Assembly (NCBI GenBank): GCA_045600205.1
Contig: JAZRXM010000023.1
Coordinates: forward strand, 62,001 to 126,000
Direction of reading: 5' to 3'
DNA length: 64,000 nucleotides
DNA from: Firm-04 sp045600205
Lineage (GTDB): Bacteria; Bacillota; Clostridia; Oscillospirales; Ruminococcaceae
This document shows positions 17,019-25,565 of the stretch, one piece after another. The notes below the pieces were generated by a model. It ran no database searches. It was not told the origin of the DNA and worked only from the letters and a program-made list of their open reading frames with translations. Both the position numbers and the translations under genes were made by a program. Every line of letters starts with the position of its first letter. Positions within the stretch are counted from its first letter, which is position 1.

Positions 17019-18611
17019 ATGAAAAACAAAAATGGAAAGAATTTGCTTGCAATTTTGACGGCTTGCAGCATGATCGGCGGTCTGGCAGCCTGCTCGGAGG
17101 ATATTACGGTCAGCAGCGGTACGGGCGCGGCGGTCAACCTCAGTGCCGTGGAGCTTGCAGATGCGATATATACCAAAATTCCTCTGACGGAGGAACTTGC
17201 TTATCAGGATGGCGAAACCATGGGTCTGCTGATGAATCTCGGCGATTATACTGAGGCGGCAGGCTATACGGCAAGCGGTCAGATTCCTGAAATGGTGGCA
17301 GTTTTCTGCGGCGCGGACGCTGCACAGGCTGAAACCCTCAAAACTGCAATGAATGATTATGTCGGGGAAATGACCCGCGAATATGAGAAATATGCGCCTG
17401 ATCAGGTGGAAAAACTCGAAAAGGCGATCGTGCAGACCGCAGGCAAGTATGCGGTGCTTTGCGTCAGCAGCGATGCCAAAACCGCCAAGCAGGTCGTCGG
17501 AGAGCTGCTTTCCAAGGGTAGCTGCAATATGGCAAATCTGCGCAGCCCGAGTAGTATTCCCGCGGATCAGCCCGCAGAAACTACGCCGGTTGATTCAGGC
17601 AGCGATACGGAGAATTCCGTCACGGATGGCACGGTAGTCACTGCACCGGTCAATCCGAGCGGAAACGATCCCGTTCCCTCAGGGGATGTTCCGATTCCTT
17701 CGCAGGGCGATTATGTAGATATGGGTGCGGTGTTCCGTGACGGTGATACCGCATTTGAGGCTTACTACTACAACGACAAATATGCTGCACAATATACGGG
17801 TGCGATCAATAAATTTGCGGCAAAGGTACCCGATACCGTGAAAATCTATGATTTGCTGATTCCGACCAGTGCAGGTATCACGCTGCCCGATGATCTGGTC
17901 GGCAAGTGCAATGTGCAGGATCAGCATGATTCGATCACGAAAGCGACCGCAAAGCTGGATAGCCGCGTCAATGGACTTGATATTTACGATACCATGCGCT
18001 CGCACCGCGGAGAGTATATCTATTTCCGCACCGATCACCACTGGACGGCACTCGGCTGCTACTACGCTTTTGCAGACCTCTGCAAGGCAATGGGTAAAAC
18101 CGCACCGTCGCTTTCGGAGTACCCGACTTCTGATTTTACCGGCTTTTTGGGCTCTTTCTACCGCGACACCAAAGAGGATCCGAAACTGGGCGCAAATCCT
18201 GATACCCTGACTGTTTACTATCCGACGACCATGGGCAACATCACCATGCAGTATACCGATACCAACGGCAAGGTACATGATTGGCCGCTGATCTCGGATG
18301 TCACCGATTATCAGGCGCGTTTGAAATACAGCGCATTTGCCGGCGGCGATAATCCGCTGGTCACCACGGTCAATACTGCTGTGGAGGACGGATCCGTCTG
18401 CATTCTGGTCAAGGAATCTTTCGGTAATGCGATGATTCCGTTTCTTGCAGACATTTACCAGTATGTCTATGCCGTGGACTATCGCTATGATAAGCGCGAT
18501 TTTGCGGCGTTTGTTTCCAAATATCCCAATGCGGATGTTATTTTTGCCAACAACCTTTCCGCTTTGCAGAGCAGCTATCTCTGCGGCAAAATGGCAGCTT
18601 ATCTCGGTTAA
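17019..18611 (+). CDS. Lipoprotein fusing DUF4358 to a DHHW (AlgX/SGNH-like) domain
   Basis: A 530-residue secreted lipoprotein: a signal peptide ends in the lipobox GLAAC (Cys near residue 25). Residues 40-160 match DUF4358; a Pro/Thr/Ser-rich linker (190-235) leads to a C-terminal domain with the DHHW signature (RTDHHWTALG). DHHW proteins resemble AlgX and work with MBOAT acyltransferases to O-acetylate extracellular glycans. AGAAAGGA lies upstream of the ATG at 17019; the frame is open earlier, but that would bury the signal peptide. First gene of a three-gene cluster with MBOAT and a second DHHW protein. Confidence 0.88.
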   Translation: MKNKNGKNLLAILTACSMIGGLAACSEDITVSSGTGAAVNLSAVELADAIYTKIPLTEELAYQDGETMGLLMNLGDYTEAAGYTASGQIPEMVAVFCGADAAQAETLKTAMNDYVGEMTREYEKYAPDQVEKLEKAIVQTAGKYAVLCVSSDAKTAKQVVGELLSKGSCNMANLRSPSSIPADQPAETTPVDSGSDTENSVTDGTVVTAPVNPSGNDPVPSGDVPIPSQGDYVDMGAVFRDGDTAFEAYYYNDKYAAQYTGAINKFAAKVPDTVKIYDLLIPTSAGITLPDDLVGKCNVQDQHDSITKATAKLDSRVNGLDIYDTMRSHRGEYIYFRTDHHWTALGCYYAFADLCKAMGKTAPSLSEYPTSDFTGFLGSFYRDTKEDPKLGANPDTLTVYYPTTMGNITMQYTDTNGKVHDWPLISDVTDYQARLKYSAFAGGDNPLVTTVNTAVEDGSVCILVKESFGNAMIPFLADIYQYVYAVDYRYDKRDFAAFVSKYPNADVIFANNLSALQSSYLCGKMAAYLG

Positions 18612-18638
18612 CTTATTACGAAAGGAATCGCCTGATCT

Positions 18639-20039
18639 ATGGTTTTCAGCAGCCTGATGTTTCTTTGCGGCTTTTTGCCGCTGACGGTTTTGATCTACCG
18701 TTTGCTGCCCACACGTCTGCGAAACGGCTTTCTGCTCCTCATGAGCCTGCTGTTTTATGCGTGGGGTGAGCCGATCTACGTACTGCTGATGGCAGGCTCG
18801 ATTCTGGTCAATTACTTCGGCGGTATCGCAGTTGCAAAACAGCAGCAGAAAAGGGAAACCGGCGGCAAATCCGCGCTGATTGTCACCACCGTGATCGACC
18901 TGTCGCTGCTCTGCTTTTTCAAGTATACCGATTTTCTGCTCGGGACGTTCAATTCCCTCACGGATGCGGCAATCCCGCTTTTGAAACTCGCACTGCCGAT
19001 CGGTATTTCGTTTTACACGTTTCAGGCACTTTCCTATGTCATTGACGTCTACCGCAAAGAGGTGCGCGTGCAGAGAAGCCTGATCGACTTTGCAATGTAC
19101 GTGACGTTGTTTCCGCAGCTTATTGCGGGTCCCATTGTGCGCTATGCCGATGTGGAGAATCAGATGCGGGGGCGTGATGAGGGCGCAGATAAATTCTGGG
19201 CTGGTATTGTGCGTTTTTGTGTCGGATTGGGGAAAAAGGCTCTGCTTGCGAATCAGGCAGGCAAGCTTTGGGATACCATCTCCGCACAGCAAGATCTCCC
19301 TGCTGCGACTGCCTGGCTTGGTGCGGTTGCATTTACATTCCAGATTTATTTCGATTTTTCAGGCTATTCGGATATGGCAATCGGACTGGGCAAAATGTTC
19401 GGCTTCGATTTTACCGAAAATTTTCGCTACCCGTATCAGTCAGACAGCATTACCGAATTCTGGCGCAGGTGGCATATTACCCTGAGTACGTGGTTTCGGG
19501 AGTATGTTTACATTCCGCTGGGCGGCAACCGCAGAGGCAAAGGCAGACAGGTGTTCAATCTGTTTGTAGTCTGGGCGCTGACGGGTCTGTGGCACGGCGC
19601 GGGCTGGAATTTCCTCTGTTGGGGACTTTATTTCTTTGTGCTGCTGGTACTCGAAAAGAATTTCCTGCTGAAAGCACTCAAGAAAATTCCCGCAGTATTT
19701 CGTCATATCTACGCACTTTTGCTGATCGTACTCGGCTGGGTGCTGTTTGCCGTGGAGGATTTCAAGGCTCTCGGCAGTTATACGAAAGCACTGTTTGGCG
19801 CAAACGGCGGCGGCAATGCGCAGACACTCTATCTGCTGGGCAGCTACGCGATTTTGCTCATCGTGATGACGGTTGCCTCTACTGAGCTGCCTGCACGCAT
19901 CGGCAGAAGCCTTTGCAAACGCTGCTCGGAAAATGCCGCAACATTTTTACAGGCACTCTGGAGTGCAGCATTGTTGATCCTGAGCCTGTCTGCCATTGTT
20001 GCTGACAGCTACAATCCGTTCCTGTATTTCCGATTCTGA
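18639..20039 (+). CDS. MBOAT-family O-acyltransferase (AlgI/DltB-like)
   Basis: A 466-residue polytopic membrane protein that moves acyl groups across the membrane for glycan or cell-wall O-acylation. It carries the MBOAT hallmarks WRRWHITLSTWFREYVYIPL (near residue 275) and the catalytic His in LWHGAGWNF (near 315), plus SYVIDVYR near the N-terminal third. It lies 27 bp after the DUF4358-DHHW gene and 15 bp before a second DHHW gene, the usual AlgI-AlgX-like arrangement. The polymer it modifies is not evident. Confidence 0.94.
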   Translation: MVFSSLMFLCGFLPLTVLIYRLLPTRLRNGFLLLMSLLFYAWGEPIYVLLMAGSILVNYFGGIAVAKQQQKRETGGKSALIVTTVIDLSLLCFFKYTDFLLGTFNSLTDAAIPLLKLALPIGISFYTFQALSYVIDVYRKEVRVQRSLIDFAMYVTLFPQLIAGPIVRYADVENQMRGRDEGADKFWAGIVRFCVGLGKKALLANQAGKLWDTISAQQDLPAATAWLGAVAFTFQIYFDFSGYSDMAIGLGKMFGFDFTENFRYPYQSDSITEFWRRWHITLSTWFREYVYIPLGGNRRGKGRQVFNLFVVWALTGLWHGAGWNFLCWGLYFFVLLVLEKNFLLKALKKIPAVFRHIYALLLIVLGWVLFAVEDFKALGSYTKALFGANGGGNAQTLYLLGSYAILLIVMTVASTELPARIGRSLCKRCSENAATFLQALWSAALLILSLSAIVADSYNPFLYFRF

Positions 20040-20054
20040 GAGGAGGCACACAGC

Positions 20055-21182
20055 ATGAAAATTTCGTTCCAAGCGGTACTCAGCGTGTGCTTCTGTGGGG
20101 CTCTGACCCTGACAGGTGCGGCGATTTTCCTGAAAAAACCGTCGGCGTACTCGCTGAATGAAAACCGCTATTTGCAGCAAAGACCCGAATTTTCCGCAGA
20201 AAACATCATGGACGGCACATGGCAGGAGGATATGACCGACTACATGAGCGACCAGATGCCTCTGCGCGACAAATGGACGGCAATGCAGGCAAAAACGCAG
20301 ATCCTGCTTGGTAAAAAGGATGTCGGCGGAATATATCTGGGCGATGAACACCGCTATTTTGAAAAAATCACCGAGGATGATATCAGCCGAATGCGTTTCA
20401 CCTCGAATCTGAATGCCATCAAGGCAGTTGCGGAATATGTGCCGCAATTGGATGTCACAGTGCTGTTGGTGCCGTCAGCAGGTACGATTCAGTCGGAACA
20501 TCTTCCAAAACACGCAGAGCTTTACGATGCAGCCGCCCTTTACAATCTGGAGCAGGCAACACTTGGCGGATGCTGTACGCTTGCGGACTGCCGCGATACG
20601 CTGAATACCCACAAAAACGAGTATATCTACTACCGCACAGACCACCACTGGACGACCTACGGTGCGTGGTTTGGATACGAGGCACTGATGCAGGCACGCG
20701 GTCAGGAGGCAATGCCGTTTGCCGATTTTCAGGTATATCCTGTATCCAACACCTTTTTTGGCACGCTCTACTCCAAAGTACTGGACGCGGACACTGTACC
20801 GGATACGGTGGAACTGCGCTACCGCCTGCCCGAATGTACGGTCACGGTGGACGGCCAAGCGGGCAGCATTCACGATTTGTCCAAGCTGGAGGGAAAAGAC
20901 CACTATCAGGTGTTCTTCGGCGGCAACTACGGCGAAGTCAGCATCCATACCGCAAATGAAAACGGCAAATCCCTGCTGATATTCAAGGATTCTTACGCAA
21001 ATTCGCTGGTTCCGTATCTGCTGGAGGAGTATGCCGATATCACGATGATTGATTTGCGTTATAACAACGGCTCGTGGGCAGAACTGCTGCGCAATCACAC
21101 GGGCGAAGTCCTGTTCCTCTACGAAATGAGCAATTTTGCACAGGACCCCAATGTTTCCACCATGATCACCGCACTGAAATAA
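20055..21182 (+). CDS. DHHW-family acyltransferase accessory protein
   Basis: A 375-residue exported protein with an N-terminal hydrophobic segment (residues 6-23, no lipobox Cys in the right place) and the DHHW signature (YRTDHHWTTYG) near residue 200. A later KDSYANSLVPYL segment corresponds to the C-terminal conserved block seen in the first DHHW protein (KESFGNAMIPFL). It likely completes the acyl transfer started by the MBOAT gene upstream. AGGAGG lies 7 bases before the ATG. A terminator follows, closing the operon. Confidence 0.9.
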   Translation: MKISFQAVLSVCFCGALTLTGAAIFLKKPSAYSLNENRYLQQRPEFSAENIMDGTWQEDMTDYMSDQMPLRDKWTAMQAKTQILLGKKDVGGIYLGDEHRYFEKITEDDISRMRFTSNLNAIKAVAEYVPQLDVTVLLVPSAGTIQSEHLPKHAELYDAAALYNLEQATLGGCCTLADCRDTLNTHKNEYIYYRTDHHWTTYGAWFGYEALMQARGQEAMPFADFQVYPVSNTFFGTLYSKVLDADTVPDTVELRYRLPECTVTVDGQAGSIHDLSKLEGKDHYQVFFGGNYGEVSIHTANENGKSLLIFKDSYANSLVPYLLEEYADITMIDLRYNNGSWAELLRNHTGEVLFLYEMSNFAQDPNVSTMITALK

Positions 21183-21187
21183 ACAGA

Positions 21188-21227
21188 AATCTCCGATGCC
21201 TTGAAAAAAAGCCGTCGGAGATTTTTT
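21188..21227 (+). terminator. Terminator of the acyl-transfer cluster
   Basis: AATCTCCGA (21188-21196) and TCGGAGATT (21215-21223) pair across an A-rich loop, followed by a T run. Confidence 0.88.
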
Positions 21228-21297
21228 GTGTGAGGTTTATCTGTCGGATGTCGTATAATAGGTGAAAGGGCAAAACCTTTCGGAAAGGAGCGTGTCC

Positions 21298-21858
21298 ATG
21301 GAGAACGGTGCAAGTAGCTACCGCCGTTTCTGTGAGAACGATGACAAGAGCGCACTCGCAGAACTCATCAAGGATTATCGGAACGGACTTATGCTCTATC
21401 TGAACGGCATCACAGGCAATCTTTCTCTGGCAGAGGAGATCGCTGAGGATACATTCGTACTGCTTGGCGTGAAAAAACCGCGATATCGGGAAAAATACTC
21501 GTTCAAAACATGGCTTTACACCATCGGCAGAAATCTTGCGATTGATGCACTGCGGAAACAAAAACGACATCCAACCGTACCGATTGACGAGATCGCAGAG
21601 CCGATCGCCGAAGAGCAGGATCTCGAAGAAGCCTATTTGCGGGAAGAACGCAAAATCGCGCTTCATCGTGCCATGCACTGTCTGAACAGCGACTATCGGC
21701 AGGTGTTGTGGCTGATGTATTTCGAGGAACTTTCGGCAAAGGAGGCGGCAGAAGTCATGCACAAGAGCGTCCATGCCGTTGAAACCCTTGTGTACCGTGC
21801 GAGAAAAGCACTCAAATCGCAATTGGAAATGGAGGGCTTTCATGATGAAAACTTATGA
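21298..21858 (+). CDS. ECF-type RNA polymerase sigma factor
   Basis: A 186-residue sigma-70 family protein with region 2 (AEEIAEDTFVLLG then FKTWLYTIGRNLAIDALRK, residues 40-85) and region 4 helix-turn-helix (LSAKEAAEVMHKSVHAVETLVYRARKAL, near 145-175), and no region 3, as in ECF factors. AAAGGAG selects the ATG at 21298 rather than an in-frame start 12 codons earlier. The next gene overlaps its end by 17 bp and encodes a membrane protein, the common sigma/anti-sigma arrangement. An upstream TATAAT (21254-21259) lacks a clear -35 element. Confidence 0.92.
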   Translation: MENGASSYRRFCENDDKSALAELIKDYRNGLMLYLNGITGNLSLAEEIAEDTFVLLGVKKPRYREKYSFKTWLYTIGRNLAIDALRKQKRHPTVPIDEIAEPIAEEQDLEEAYLREERKIALHRAMHCLNSDYRQVLWLMYFEELSAKEAAEVMHKSVHAVETLVYRARKALKSQLEMEGFHDENL

Positions 21859-22816
21859 TGAAACTACGCAGCGGGTCTTTCAGAAAATGGAAGAACAGAA
21901 AATGCTGCAAAATCGAAAAAAACAAACCGTATTCCGCACTGCGGCAGTTGCGTGTCCCGTATGTCTGGTCGCAATGGCAGGCATCGGTATCTGGCGGATG
22001 AACGCAGACAAGCCGCCTGTCACAACAGATTCGCTTCCCGCTGCACCGACTGTTACGGAGCAGGTGAACGGCACGGATTCTGTTTCTACGAGCGTGAGCA
22101 CGGAACAGACATACGAAACGCCTGCTGTTACGTGCATCAGCGCACCTGCTGTTACGGATGCGCTGCCGCAGCAAACTGTGCCGACTGTCAGCACACCGCG
22201 TCTGTCTGCGGTGACAACGCCTGAACAGGCGAATAACTGCTCCGGAGTACCGATCATGGGCTGTTGCGACAGGCTGCTTTCGATCAGTTTTCAGGGCGAT
22301 GTGTATGTTGAAACGCGCAATGAGGTTGTGCTGAACTCGCTGATTCCCGACAAAAAGCTCGGCACGATCAAGGAATTTACGGAACTGTACGGAGAAGCGA
22401 ATCTTTATTCCGGACTGCCGGGACAGGGGACGGAGGCTTCAGAAGATACTGAGGTCTATTCTGTCAAAGGGTTCGATAATGTGATCCTGCTGCTTGCAGA
22501 CGGCAAACAGTTTGCACTGGTCAAAGCGGAGGTCGTTGATGTCGGGGAGGATGTGCAGGCTTTGGTTTCGTTGGAAATCGACGAGCTGCTTTTTGTTGAA
22601 ATGCGTGGCTTGAACGGTCTGCAACTGACAACCAAGGAAGAAATCGGCACGATCGCCGAATTGACCGCGAGTGGAAGGGCAATGATTTGCAAAGGATTCG
22701 GGCAGAAAGGAACTGTGTTTGCGGACGATGCGGCAGTATATACCGTGCAGGAAAGCGAGGACATGATTCTGGTGATTCAGCCGGACGGTGAGCAGGTCAT
22801 TCTTTGCAGACCGTGA
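21842..22816 (+). CDS. Putative membrane anti-sigma or sensor protein with duplicated domain
   Basis: A 324-residue protein with a short basic cytoplasmic N-terminus, one membrane segment (near residues 27-45), a Thr/Val/Pro-rich linker (50-125) and two related outer domains of about 85 residues: both show a GTI(K/A)E start and an AVYTVQ/EVYSVK then DGxQ ending. Overlap with the ECF sigma gene suggests it controls that factor. It lacks the His-x3-Cys-x2-Cys motif of zinc anti-sigma factors, so this role is inferred from context. GGAGGG at 21831-21836 precedes two possible ATG codons (21842 and 21845). Confidence 0.8.
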   Translation: MMKTYDETTQRVFQKMEEQKMLQNRKKQTVFRTAAVACPVCLVAMAGIGIWRMNADKPPVTTDSLPAAPTVTEQVNGTDSVSTSVSTEQTYETPAVTCISAPAVTDALPQQTVPTVSTPRLSAVTTPEQANNCSGVPIMGCCDRLLSISFQGDVYVETRNEVVLNSLIPDKKLGTIKEFTELYGEANLYSGLPGQGTEASEDTEVYSVKGFDNVILLLADGKQFALVKAEVVDVGEDVQALVSLEIDELLFVEMRGLNGLQLTTKEEIGTIAELTASGRAMICKGFGQKGTVFADDAAVYTVQESEDMILVIQPDGEQVILCRP

Positions 22817-22843
22817 TAACAGCGAAAATGCATCACAGATACA

Positions 22844-22876
22844 AAAACGGGCAACCCTATGAGGCTGCCCGTTTTC
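22844..22876 (+). terminator. Terminator of the sigma factor operon
   Basis: AAAACGGGC pairs with GCCCGTTTT around a short loop (CAACCCTATGAGG inner part). Confidence 0.85.
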
Positions 22877-22888
22877 CTTACGATCAAA

Positions 22889-22919
22889 TAAAAAACCTCG
22901 CTGAAAATCAGCGAGGTTT
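22889..22919 (-). terminator. Terminator of tRNA-Arg
   Basis: AACCTCGCTGA and TCAGCGAGGTT form an 11-bp stem with a three-base loop and a T run on the minus strand, directly downstream of the tRNA. Confidence 0.88.
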
Positions 22920-22996
22920 TGGTGCGCCGGAAGGGATTCGAACCCCCGACCTACTGGTTCGTAGCCAGTCACTCTATCCAACTGAGCTACCGGCGC
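22920..22996 (-). tRNA. tRNA-Arg (ACG anticodon)
   Basis: Complete cloverleaf: the acceptor pair GCGCCGG/CCGGCGC closes it, the D arm is GCTCAG..., the anticodon loop is CTACGAA (anticodon ACG, read as ICG) and the T arm contains GGTTCGAATCC. The CCA end is encoded. Confidence 0.95.
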
Positions 22997-23167
22997 ACAT
23001 CAGCGGGATTTCCCGTCAACGTTTAATATTATATCACACGGGGTGGGATTTGTCAAGGGATATTTTGAAATTTCTTGTTTTGTGCAGATGCATCCTCACA
23101 TAGTCTGTATTTTTATGCACAATATCAAAAGCATCCTCCCGCTTGCGGCAGGAGGATGCAATTTCCG

Positions 23168-24301
23168 TCAATCGTACATGATTTCCTTATGCCCGTAATA
23201 GGCAGTGAGTTTATCGCTGGTGGAGATGACAAACGTTACGATAATGCAGCCGATGATCGCAACCAGATAGAATGCAATGGTCAGCCCGAAAGCACCTGCA
23301 TTTTTGCGCTCCAGCATCGCTACAATGCCGGGCACAATCAACAGCAGCGAGGATGCAATAAACAGGAACGAGGTCAAGCCTTTCAGTTTTTCCACACGCA
23401 ACACAATCGTCAGCGAGAGCAGCATCAGAATGATGCCTGCGTACTTATAAAACGCATCTGCAAAATTGAAGAAGCCGTTTGGCTCAAATCCTTCGGGATA
23501 CGGGCGCGTTGAAAACAGGAACATACAAAGTCCTGAGATCACGCCGATAATGGTCAACACAATGGAAATCGGGAAGCCGGCTGCGGAAAGGTCTGCCTGC
23601 TGCTGCTGACGAAGCTCACGGAGCTGCCTGCGTGCTTCGGCGGGATCGGTCTGCGGGGCTTCTTTGAGGCTGTCTGCGGCACGTTTCGCGGCACTTCTTT
23701 TTGCTGCTTCAATGTCCTCCTGATTGAAGCTGACGCGGCGTTCAGGTTCGGGAGCGGGTGCTTCCAGCAAATCCTCTGCCTTTGCTTCAGGGAGAATTTC
23801 GTGTGTCGGTTTTTTCTCAGCAGCGTTGTAGGTTGCTTCTTCCAGCATCACATTGACCTGCTGCTGTGTGGCTGCCTGCTGCGCGAGAGCCTGCTGCTGT
23901 GCCTGAAAACGCTGCCGTTCAATGAACTCAGCTTTCAGGGCGGCAATTTCTTCTGCGGTATAGGGCGGCTGACCTGCTGCGGCACGCTGCTGCTGTAAGA
24001 TTGCAACCTGTTCATCCGTCAGTTCCTGATAGCGGCTGGCAGGTTTCGGCGGGGGAGCAGATGCACTGCCTATGTCATCGAGGACAGGCGCGACCGCATT
24101 TGCTAAACGAGGATCTACGCTGCCTGCATTGGGTGTGGGTCTGGAAAAATCCTGACTGCCGAAATCATCCAGAACAGGGGTTTCGGCGTTTGCAAGACGC
24201 GGGTCTGCACCATTCGGGAGGGTCTGACGGGGCTTGGGTGCCTCGTAAGTAATATCGCCAAGCAGCGGGGAATTCAGTCCGCCGTTTTCATCCATAGCCA
24301 T
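23168..24301 (-). CDS. Four-helix membrane protein with repeated DPRLAN-PVLDD motif
   Basis: A 377-residue protein. The first 75 residues contain two near-copies of a motif, DPRLANA then a few residues and PVLDD with an acidic or Gly continuation (near 32 and 64). Residues 95-235 are Gln/Ala/Glu-rich and probably helical or coiled. Four membrane segments fill the C-terminal third (near 245-270, 285-305, 310-335, 345-370). The family is unknown; paired short motifs suggest a docking site for another protein. AAAGGATG lies upstream of the ATG at 24301. It has its own promoter. Confidence 0.8.
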   Translation of the reverse strand: MAMDENGGLNSPLLGDITYEAPKPRQTLPNGADPRLANAETPVLDDFGSQDFSRPTPNAGSVDPRLANAVAPVLDDIGSASAPPPKPASRYQELTDEQVAILQQQRAAAGQPPYTAEEIAALKAEFIERQRFQAQQQALAQQAATQQQVNVMLEEATYNAAEKKPTHEILPEAKAEDLLEAPAPEPERRVSFNQEDIEAAKRSAAKRAADSLKEAPQTDPAEARRQLRELRQQQQADLSAAGFPISIVLTIIGVISGLCMFLFSTRPYPEGFEPNGFFNFADAFYKYAGIILMLLSLTIVLRVEKLKGLTSFLFIASSLLLIVPGIVAMLERKNAGAFGLTIAFYLVAIIGCIIVTFVISTSDKLTAYYGHKEIMYD

Positions 24302-24354
24302 AGTATAACATCCTTTCGTGAGTCGCATGACAGGTATTTGTCATATCAAAGAAT

Positions 24355-24383
24355 ATTATACCAGATATGTTTGAAAAATGCAA
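24355..24383 (-). promoter_or_regulatory. Promoter of the DPRLAN-motif membrane protein
   Basis: On the minus strand TTGCAT (24383-24378) and TATAAT (24360-24355) are 17 bp apart. Confidence 0.82.
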
Positions 24384-24465
24384 TAGTCGGCTTTGAATTT
24401 TAGAAAATCTGTCAGATTTGACTGCGCAAATACAGCAAAGTGACAAAGTGTGCGTCAGGGCTGCA

Positions 24466-25341
24466 TCATTTTTTGCTTGAGCAGCACAAGGTCTTTGGCA
24501 GTGAGATTGCGCCGTCCCCGTTGATATCACCGCACTGAACAGGGGCAGAGAGTTCCTCGCCGCGCCAGTAGCTTTGCAGTACGTCATACCAGAACAGCCC
24601 GAGTTTTTCATAACCTGTTTCATTCGGATGGACACCATCGTAGAGGTCAGATTTTTCCAGTATGCGGTTCACCTCTGCCAGACGGATGGGCTTTCCCTGC
24701 TGCTGTTTCTGCGCCGCGATTGCACGAATTTGTGTATTGCAGTATTCGATTGCTTCATCCATGGAATCGGGCGTGAAATACGCAGGATCAATGTAAAGCG
24801 TGTCATTGGCGTCCATGCAGGGAAGCGTTGCCAGATAGAGCATACCGCCTGCGGGAATTGTATCCAGAATGGTGTCCGCGAGCGGTTCCAGTCGCTTTCT
24901 GAAGTGGTCAAGGTCGTAAAGGCTGAGAATGTCATTGGTGCCGATTTGCAGGAAAATGACATCTGCGGGGTACTGCGTCAGAAGGTTGTCAATGATACTT
25001 GCGATTCCCGTGCGCTGCCCTGAAATGGACTGTTCCTGCGCGATATTCTCAATGGAATAGCCGCTGTATCCTGCGTGTTGGGGGTCGTAGCCGCAGCCGC
25101 CCCGGTTCGGTCCGACAAAATCGACCAATTTATCCTCGCCGTGTGTGGTCAGTGCGCCGCAAAGCGTGTTGCGGTATCCGCCTGAAAGCCAGAAGCCGTC
25201 GGTGATCGAATCGCCGAGGCACATGAGTCGGGTCGGGCAGATCGGTTTGATGTCATCCGCTGCCTGTGCGCTGCGGCTGCTGAAAGTCAGCATGGTAAAC
25301 ACGGCAAATATTGCCGCAATTTTTGGTGAGTGCCCATACAC
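24466..25341 (-). CDS. Secreted SGNH esterase with frameshifted half-dockerin
   Basis: A 291-residue SGNH (GDSL) hydrolase, probably an esterase acting on plant polysaccharides. It has a signal peptide (cut near residue 28, AQA/ADD), block I GDSITDG, block III GTND near 134 and the catalytic DGVHPN near 240. The tail begins as a dockerin calcium loop (GDINGDGAIS) but then turns into an unrelated LPKTLCCSSKK end. In the alternate frame the DNA continues TAKDLVLLKQKMMQP and stops, so a duplicated TC dinucleotide (24503-24506) has broken the dockerin. GTG start, 7 bases after AAAAGGAG. Confidence 0.85.
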   Translation of the reverse strand: MYGHSPKIAAIFAVFTMLTFSSRSAQAADDIKPICPTRLMCLGDSITDGFWLSGGYRNTLCGALTTHGEDKLVDFVGPNRGGCGYDPQHAGYSGYSIENIAQEQSISGQRTGIASIIDNLLTQYPADVIFLQIGTNDILSLYDLDHFRKRLEPLADTILDTIPAGGMLYLATLPCMDANDTLYIDPAYFTPDSMDEAIEYCNTQIRAIAAQKQQQGKPIRLAEVNRILEKSDLYDGVHPNETGYEKLGLFWYDVLQSYWRGEELSAPVQCGDINGDGAISLPKTLCCSSKK

Positions 25342-25409
25342 TGTATGGCTCCTTTTCTGCTTGTATTTCTCTCTTTTTTAGCGATATATCCCGCTTTTTC
25401 TATGTTTTC

Positions 25410-25438
25410 ATTATAACAGGAACACCTGTCGGATACAA
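25410..25438 (-). promoter_or_regulatory. Promoter of the SGNH esterase with palindrome in the spacer
   Basis: On the minus strand TTGTAT (25438-25433) and TATAAT (25415-25410), 17-bp spacer. The spacer holds a palindrome, ACAGG-N4-CCTGT (25416-25429), which could be an operator. Confidence 0.7.
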
Positions 25439-25473
25439 TAGTCTATTATCGCAAATGATGTGCAAAAAAGCAC

Positions 25474-25502
25474 TTGCATTTCTATTTGATGTATAGTATA
25501 AT
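25474..25502 (+). promoter_or_regulatory. Promoter of the transketolase operon
   Basis: TTGCAT at 25474-25479 and TATAAT at 25497-25502 with a 17-bp spacer. Confidence 0.85.
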
Positions 25503-25565
25503 AAAAAAGACGTCTGCGGATTTATCTGTATCAGTGATGCCGCAGCAGAAAGGAAGATACTACAC

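Noticed and set aside
17679..19292. A 537-codon open frame antisense to the DHHW and MBOAT genes
   Set aside because: Overlaps two genes with clear motifs and has no signal of its own.
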